Assembly (NCBI RefSeq): GCF_033115175.1
Contig: NC_084827.1
Location: forward strand, 146,003,701-146,067,700
Length of the DNA stretch: 64,000 nt
Source: Lepus europaeus
Taxonomy: Eukaryota; Chordata; Mammalia; Lagomorpha; Leporidae
Direction: 5' to 3'
Within the stretch, counting starts at the first letter, position 1. Each line of letters starts with the position of its first letter. Positions 59,587 through 64,000 of the stretch are shown in pieces. Under the pieces are notes generated by a model. It worked only from the letters and a program-made list of their open reading frames with translations. It ran no database searches and was not told where the DNA came from. A program made the translations under genes and the position numbers.

Positions 59587-61920
59587 GTAGGTGGGAGATG
59601 GAGCCGTTGGCCAGGGAAGGCTGGTTCGGACTGAGGAGGAGAGGGTCAGACTTAAGGAGGGGATGAGACTGCCTAGGATCGCACGGGAGCTTTTTAGGGC
59701 CCCGGGCTCTGTAAGGGGAAAGGTCTGAGAAGGCCTGTGTTTCGGTGGTGAACACGTGGCCCCGCCGTTTGGGGAGACTCGTCCTGCGTTGAGGGGTTTG
59801 GCTGGGTTCAAGACGTGGACGGGAGCTGTGTGAAGAGTTTTGCAGGTTGTGCAAGCCATTCACATTTTATTCCTGGCGTTTTAAAGATGGATCGAAGGCT
59901 TTTAGGAATGACGATATAATGTGCCTTAATTTAGTAAGGTTTTTCTGTGCGGGTACTAGATTGTGGGGAAGTAAGAACCGAAGCAAGGATATTTTTGCGT
60001 TAATTGAGGAAATGAAATCGTTTTGGATTAAGGTTGGGTATGGAGGGAAACAAATGTGGAGAGAAGTTCTTAGTAGAACTGACAAAATTGACCGATGGAT
60101 TGAAGGTGGTCTTGGGGTTTAAGAACTAAGTTATTGAGTAAGAATGTTGTGGGAAACCCTAAGATTTAGAATTTGGGCTGTGCGAAGCTTCTCTTGTCTG
60201 TTAGAATGCAGTTGTGTAGATCGTGCAATTCGGTGTTTCAGATTGGAAGATCTGGGTTGTGATAATTTGAGATTTGGTTGTTTCAAGTAGGGAAAGTTTG
60301 GAATTAAGAGTTCATCAGACGGAAATGGATGAAGAGCGGGCCCTCCCTGCAGTGGGTTGCTAGCTGTTAGGATATCTTAAGTTGACGGCTTGCCATGTGC
60401 CGGGCGCTCTTCTGAGCTGAGCAAATACAGCACCGAGCCAAAAGCAAATTTTTCATATGTAATAAATATTATATACATATATTAGTTTTATGTGTGTTGG
60501 TAGAAAGCCAAAATTGCCTTCCATAATATGTATACTACGATTCTAGTTGTGACTCAAACTAGTCAAGTGTGTAGTTTGGATGCGGAAAGTGTACAGAGTT
60601 TCTCCTAAAGTTTCACTTGTGACTTTTTTTTACACTTGCATTTGATATTTCAAATATTTGTTGTTTTTAAGAAAATCAGACAAATAATGGTTTTTAAAAA
60701 CGGCAGTTTTGCTTAGTTTTCTTTCATTGGAATCTGTAATTGCAGTCCTGGCGAGAGCTCTGGAGCTTGTCTGTTGTGCTTTTCTCCAGTTTTGGGGGAA
60801 TTTTATCAGAATTATGTAGGATTCTGCGGATGTCCCCAGTTCTCTGAGCCAGTGTTGTCTGTTATATTTTGAGTCTGTCTGTCAGTTAAGTCCATTGTAA
60901 ACTTCCTCATTGTTTTCTTGCCATTTACTTCTCTGCAAGTTATGTTGGAAATCAGGAAATTGTGGTTTATGTAGCAAAGTATATTGGATACATAAGTTGG
61001 GCTTGAACATAATGAAATGTTGATTAATTTATAATTGTTTGGAATGGATTTTGAATAAATATAAATAGAATTATACAGTAATGGACAATTTTGTGAAAAG
61101 GAATTCTACATTTTGAGAAGGGTAAATATTACAATATGGGAGTTATCAGAAAAAAGTGTACATAATGTACAAGGTTTTAGCTTCCTTTTCACATTCTTTC
61201 AAAATGCAGGTATCAGATGATATTGGTTACATGAAATTCATGCTTTGATAATGCTGTAGTTTTTTCACTTCAATTAAGGACCTAGTACATACCTACACAT
61301 TTATAGTGATTCAAAAAATGAGACTTTAGGAAATTTCTTATTGCTCATTGACAAAATTGTATATATGGATGCAAAGACAGTATGTAAAAAAAAACTTAGT
61401 TACTTTCAGAATATTAAAAAACCCAACCTGTGTCTTGTGTCACATGGCACACAGTATAAGATTAGACGATCTTTAGTTTTGTTAATCTCAGACTTTTAGC
61501 TGTGCTGTCCAACATGGTAGTACTAGCCACATGCAGTTATTGCATGCTTGAAATGGTGGTATGGCTGCAGAAGTCAATTTTTAATTCTAACTCGTTTAAA
61601 TCTTACCTTGCACTGTGTGGCTGTGTAGTTTGTGTAGCACTGTTTCTTTTTCTCAAGGTTTAGAAGAAGAGGATTTTGATGTGTATGCCAAATGTTCAGA
61701 TATAACCTGCTTACTGAGCAATATGTTACATGCTGTATAACTCACCTCGTGTTTTAGTAAACTTTGTACAATTATGTCACCTCTACAATCTAGTTTTTAA
61801 ACACTTCATTCCAAAAAGTTCTCACGCCCATGTTCATGTCAGTCTCAGCTTTCTGTATAATTGTGTTTCTTCTAGAGATTTCACATATGTAGAGTAGTAT
61901 TTTAGTTTTTTGTGGTAGGC
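59587..61920 (+). other. NOP58: NOP58 intron 1, proximal part
   Basis: The first 250 bp are the GC-rich end of the CpG island, then AT/TG-rich sequence. It contains a MER-like fragment at 61495-61640 and a short MIR/L2-like 'gccatgtgccgggcgctctt' near 60391, but no SINE for 2.3 kb, the longest SINE-free run in the right half. No coding exon or C/D snoRNA (paired C/D boxes) recognised. Confidence 0.6.
61495..61640. mobile_element. Ancient hAT-type (MER group) DNA transposon remnant
   Basis: 'gctgtgctgtccaacatggt' followed by 'agtactagccacatgcagtt' is characteristic of the short MER element sharing the 'gtccaatatggtagccactagc' theme. It is diverged, as expected for a pre-eutherian insertion. 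Confidence 0.6.
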
Positions 61921-62254
61921 TTTTTTTTTTTTTTTTTTGACAGGCAGAGTGGATAGTGAGAGAGAGAGACAGAGAGAAAGGTCTTCCTTTTTGCCATTGG
62001 TTCACCCTGCAATGGCCGCTGCGGCCGGTGCATCTCGCTGATCTAAAGCCAGGAGCCAGGTGCTTCTTCTGGTCTCCCATGTGGGTGCAGGGCCCAAGGA
62101 CTTAGGCCATCCTCCACTGCCTTCCCGGGCCATAGCAGAGAGCTGGCCTGGAAGAGGGGCCACTGGGATAGAATCCGGTGCCCCAACCGGGACTAGAACC
62201 CGGTGCGCCGGCGCCGCAAGGCGGAGGACTAGCCTGTTAAGCCACGGCGCAGGC
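61921..62254 (-). mobile_element. CSINE2, antisense, in NOP58 intron 1
   Basis: 'tttgacaggcagagtggata' to 'agccacggcgcaggcc'. Well preserved with CpGs. Confidence 0.93.
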
Positions 62255-62869
62255 CGACTTTGTTTACTTGTCTTGATTCTTTTTGAAGATAACCAGTATT
62301 GCATATGTCAGTTTGTTCCTTTTTGGCAGTTCACATTTTAAACTATTTTATTGCTTCATCCTGTGCTCAGACGAGTTTCAGAAAACATTACTTGCCTATT
62401 GTGTCTGTGATAAAGTAAAACTTCAACATTAAATATTTGAATAAAGCAGAATATCCCAAATAATCCATTAAAATTAAAATGAAAATTAGGAAAACACTTT
62501 TTAAATACAATTGGTGGTGCCCTTTCCTGTTATAGATTCATTCATTCCTGTTTGCAACAGCAGATTTCTGGGCATGTGTGGCATTCTGTGGATGGTGTTT
62601 GGTTTTTGCTTTAGTCAACCTCTGTGCTCATCACTCATCATCAGATCTATCTCATTTTGTGCTAGAACTCTCCTATCCCTTGTATTCTTGTGAAGCAAAT
62701 TCCAGACACTTAAATTTACCTGTAAATATCACTGTGTGTCTGTAAAACGCAAAGACTTGTCTTGAAACCAGCAAGTATTATAAAAGCAGTGCCAAAGATT
62801 TTAATGGTAGCCATGGTTATACACTGTATCTTCTTAGAGATAGAAATCATTTTATCTTAAAGTTATAAA
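62255..62869 (+). other. NOP58 intron 1, unique stretch
   Basis: AT-rich sequence between two antisense SINEs. No exon, snoRNA or old repeat recognised. Confidence 0.35.
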
Positions 62870-63170
62870 AAATTTTTAAGATTTATTTATTTGAAAATCA
62901 GTTACAGAGAAAAAGGGAGGGAGATTGATCTTCCATCTGCTGGTATATTCCCTGGATGGTCACAATGGCCAGGGCTGGGCCAGGCCAGAGCCAGGAGCTT
63001 CTTTCAGGTCTCCCACGTGGGTGGCAGGAGCCCAAACGTGTGGGCCATCTTCCACTGCTTTTCCTAAACCAGTAACAGGGAGCTGGATTGGAAGTGGAGC
63101 AGCTGGGACATGAACTGGTACCCATGTGGGATGCTAGCTTTACCCATTATGCCACAACACCAGTCCCTTA
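62870..63170 (-). mobile_element. CSINE, antisense
   Basis: 'atttatttgaaaatcagtta' to 'gccacaacaccagtcc'. ttaaag(t/g)tata flanks it. Confidence 0.87.
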
Positions 63171-63187
63171 AAGGTATAGAATTTAAA

Positions 63188-63455
63188 TTTTTTTTTAAAG
63201 AATTATTTATTTAAAAGACAGAGTTACAGAGAAATTACATGCAAGCACACATCCATCTGCTGGTTTACTCTCCAAATGGCCGCAATGGCTGAGGATGGGC
63301 CAGGCTGAAGCTAAGAGCTTCTTCTAGGTCTCCCACATTGGTGCAGGGTCCTAAGCACTTGGGCCATCTTCTGCTGCTTTCCCAGTTGCATTAGCTGGAA
63401 GCTGGATTGGAAGTGGAGCAGCAGCTTTACCCTCTATGCCATAACACTGGTTACT
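63188..63455 (-). mobile_element. CSINE, antisense, internal deletion near head
   Basis: 'taaaagacagagttacagag' to 'ccataacactggttac'. Confidence 0.83.
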
Positions 63456-63518
63456 AAAATGGATTTTGTATACAAATGCTTCCAAGTTTCCTGTGTGAAA
63501 ATCAGTGATTAAAATTTT

Positions 63519-63821
63519 TTTTGAAGATTTATTTATTTATTTGGAAGTCAGAGTTACACAGAGAAGAGAGGTCTTCCATCCGCTGGTTCTCTCCCCAGAT
63601 GGCTGCAACAACCAGAGCTGCGCTGATCTGAAGCCAGGAGCTTCCTCTGGGTTTCCCACGAGGGTGCAGGGGCCCAAGGACTTGGGCCATCTTCTACTGC
63701 TTTCCCAGGCCATAGCAAAGAGCTGGTTTGGAAGTGGAGCAGCCAGGACTCGAATTAGTGCCCATACGGGATGCTGGCACTACAGGCGGCAGCTTTACCC
63801 ACTACGCCACAGCGACGGCCC
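63519..63821 (-). mobile_element. CSINE, antisense
   Basis: Full-length. cagtgattaaaa(a)tttt at 63503-63518 and 63822-63838. Confidence 0.92.
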
Positions 63822-63840
63822 CAGTGATTAAAAATTTTAG

Positions 63841-64000
63841 GGTGTCAGAGCAGTAGTGTAGGAGGTAAAGCCACTGCCTGCAGTGCTCACATCCCATATG
63901 GGCACCGGTTCTAGTCCCTATAGCCGCATGGGAGACCTGGAGGAGGTTCCTGGCTGCTGGCTTAGGGCTAGCCCTGTCCCGGCTTTTGTGGCCATTTGGA
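63841..64000 (+). mobile_element. CSINE cut by the window edge
   Basis: Head 'gtgtcagagcagtagtgtag', internal deletion, reaches 'gtggccatttgga' at the last base. Confidence 0.8.

Noticed and set aside
59587-64000. Box C/D snoRNA inside NOP58 (which hosts snoRNAs in other introns)
   Set aside because: I found no RUGAUGA/CUGA pair with terminal stem in this part of intron 1.

Overview
The window is nuclear DNA from a lagomorph, most likely the European rabbit. The genes are interrupted by GT-AG introns and the two promoters are CpG-rich. About 80 copies of the tRNA-derived lagomorph C-repeat SINE (older CSINE type ending in CTTTCAAATAAATAAA, younger CSINE2 type ending in CTGCCTGTCAAAA) cover roughly a third of the sequence. 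LINE-1 fragments have the 3' UTR I associate with rabbit L1. The gene order KIAA2012 (+), SUMO1 (-), NOP58 (+) matches human chromosome 2q33. Species and synteny are from memory; the exons are read directly.

Layout: (1) 1-9.2 kb holds the last five coding exons of KIAA2012 on the + strand (353 complete codons plus stop), encoding a basic/acidic linker, a roughly 200-residue E/R/Q/K-rich helix and a short aromatic C-terminus. (2) 9.2-12.1 kb separates two convergent genes. (3) 12.1-42.8 kb is the complete SUMO1 gene on the - strand. Its five coding exons of 12, 75, 78, 72 and 69 bp join in phase to exactly 101 codons plus stop, with the 3' UTR and polyadenylation signal at low coordinates and the CpG promoter near 42.8 kb. 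(4) 43-59 kb is the divergent intergenic region, packed with SINEs, a 5'-truncated antisense L1 with intact target-site duplications, an L2 fragment and two RPL34 retrocopies in opposite orientation. (5) 59.1-64 kb is the CpG/ETS/CRE promoter, first coding exon (15 codons) and start of intron 1 of NOP58.

SUMO1 encodes the small ubiquitin-like modifier. NOP58 encodes a box C/D snoRNP core protein that is itself a known SUMO substrate. KIAA2012 is an uncharacterised coiled-coil protein. I found no operon, CRISPR array, phage or other prokaryote-type system, and no convincing new gene. The unusual material is structural: a SINE whose target-site duplication lies inside the SUMO1 exon 2 splice donor, a nested inverted SINE pair able to fold into a long hairpin, SINEs nested in SINEs and L1 with readable insertion order, a retrocopy/SINE pair that apparently used the same endonuclease site, and a perfect splice donor just after the KIAA2012 stop codon.
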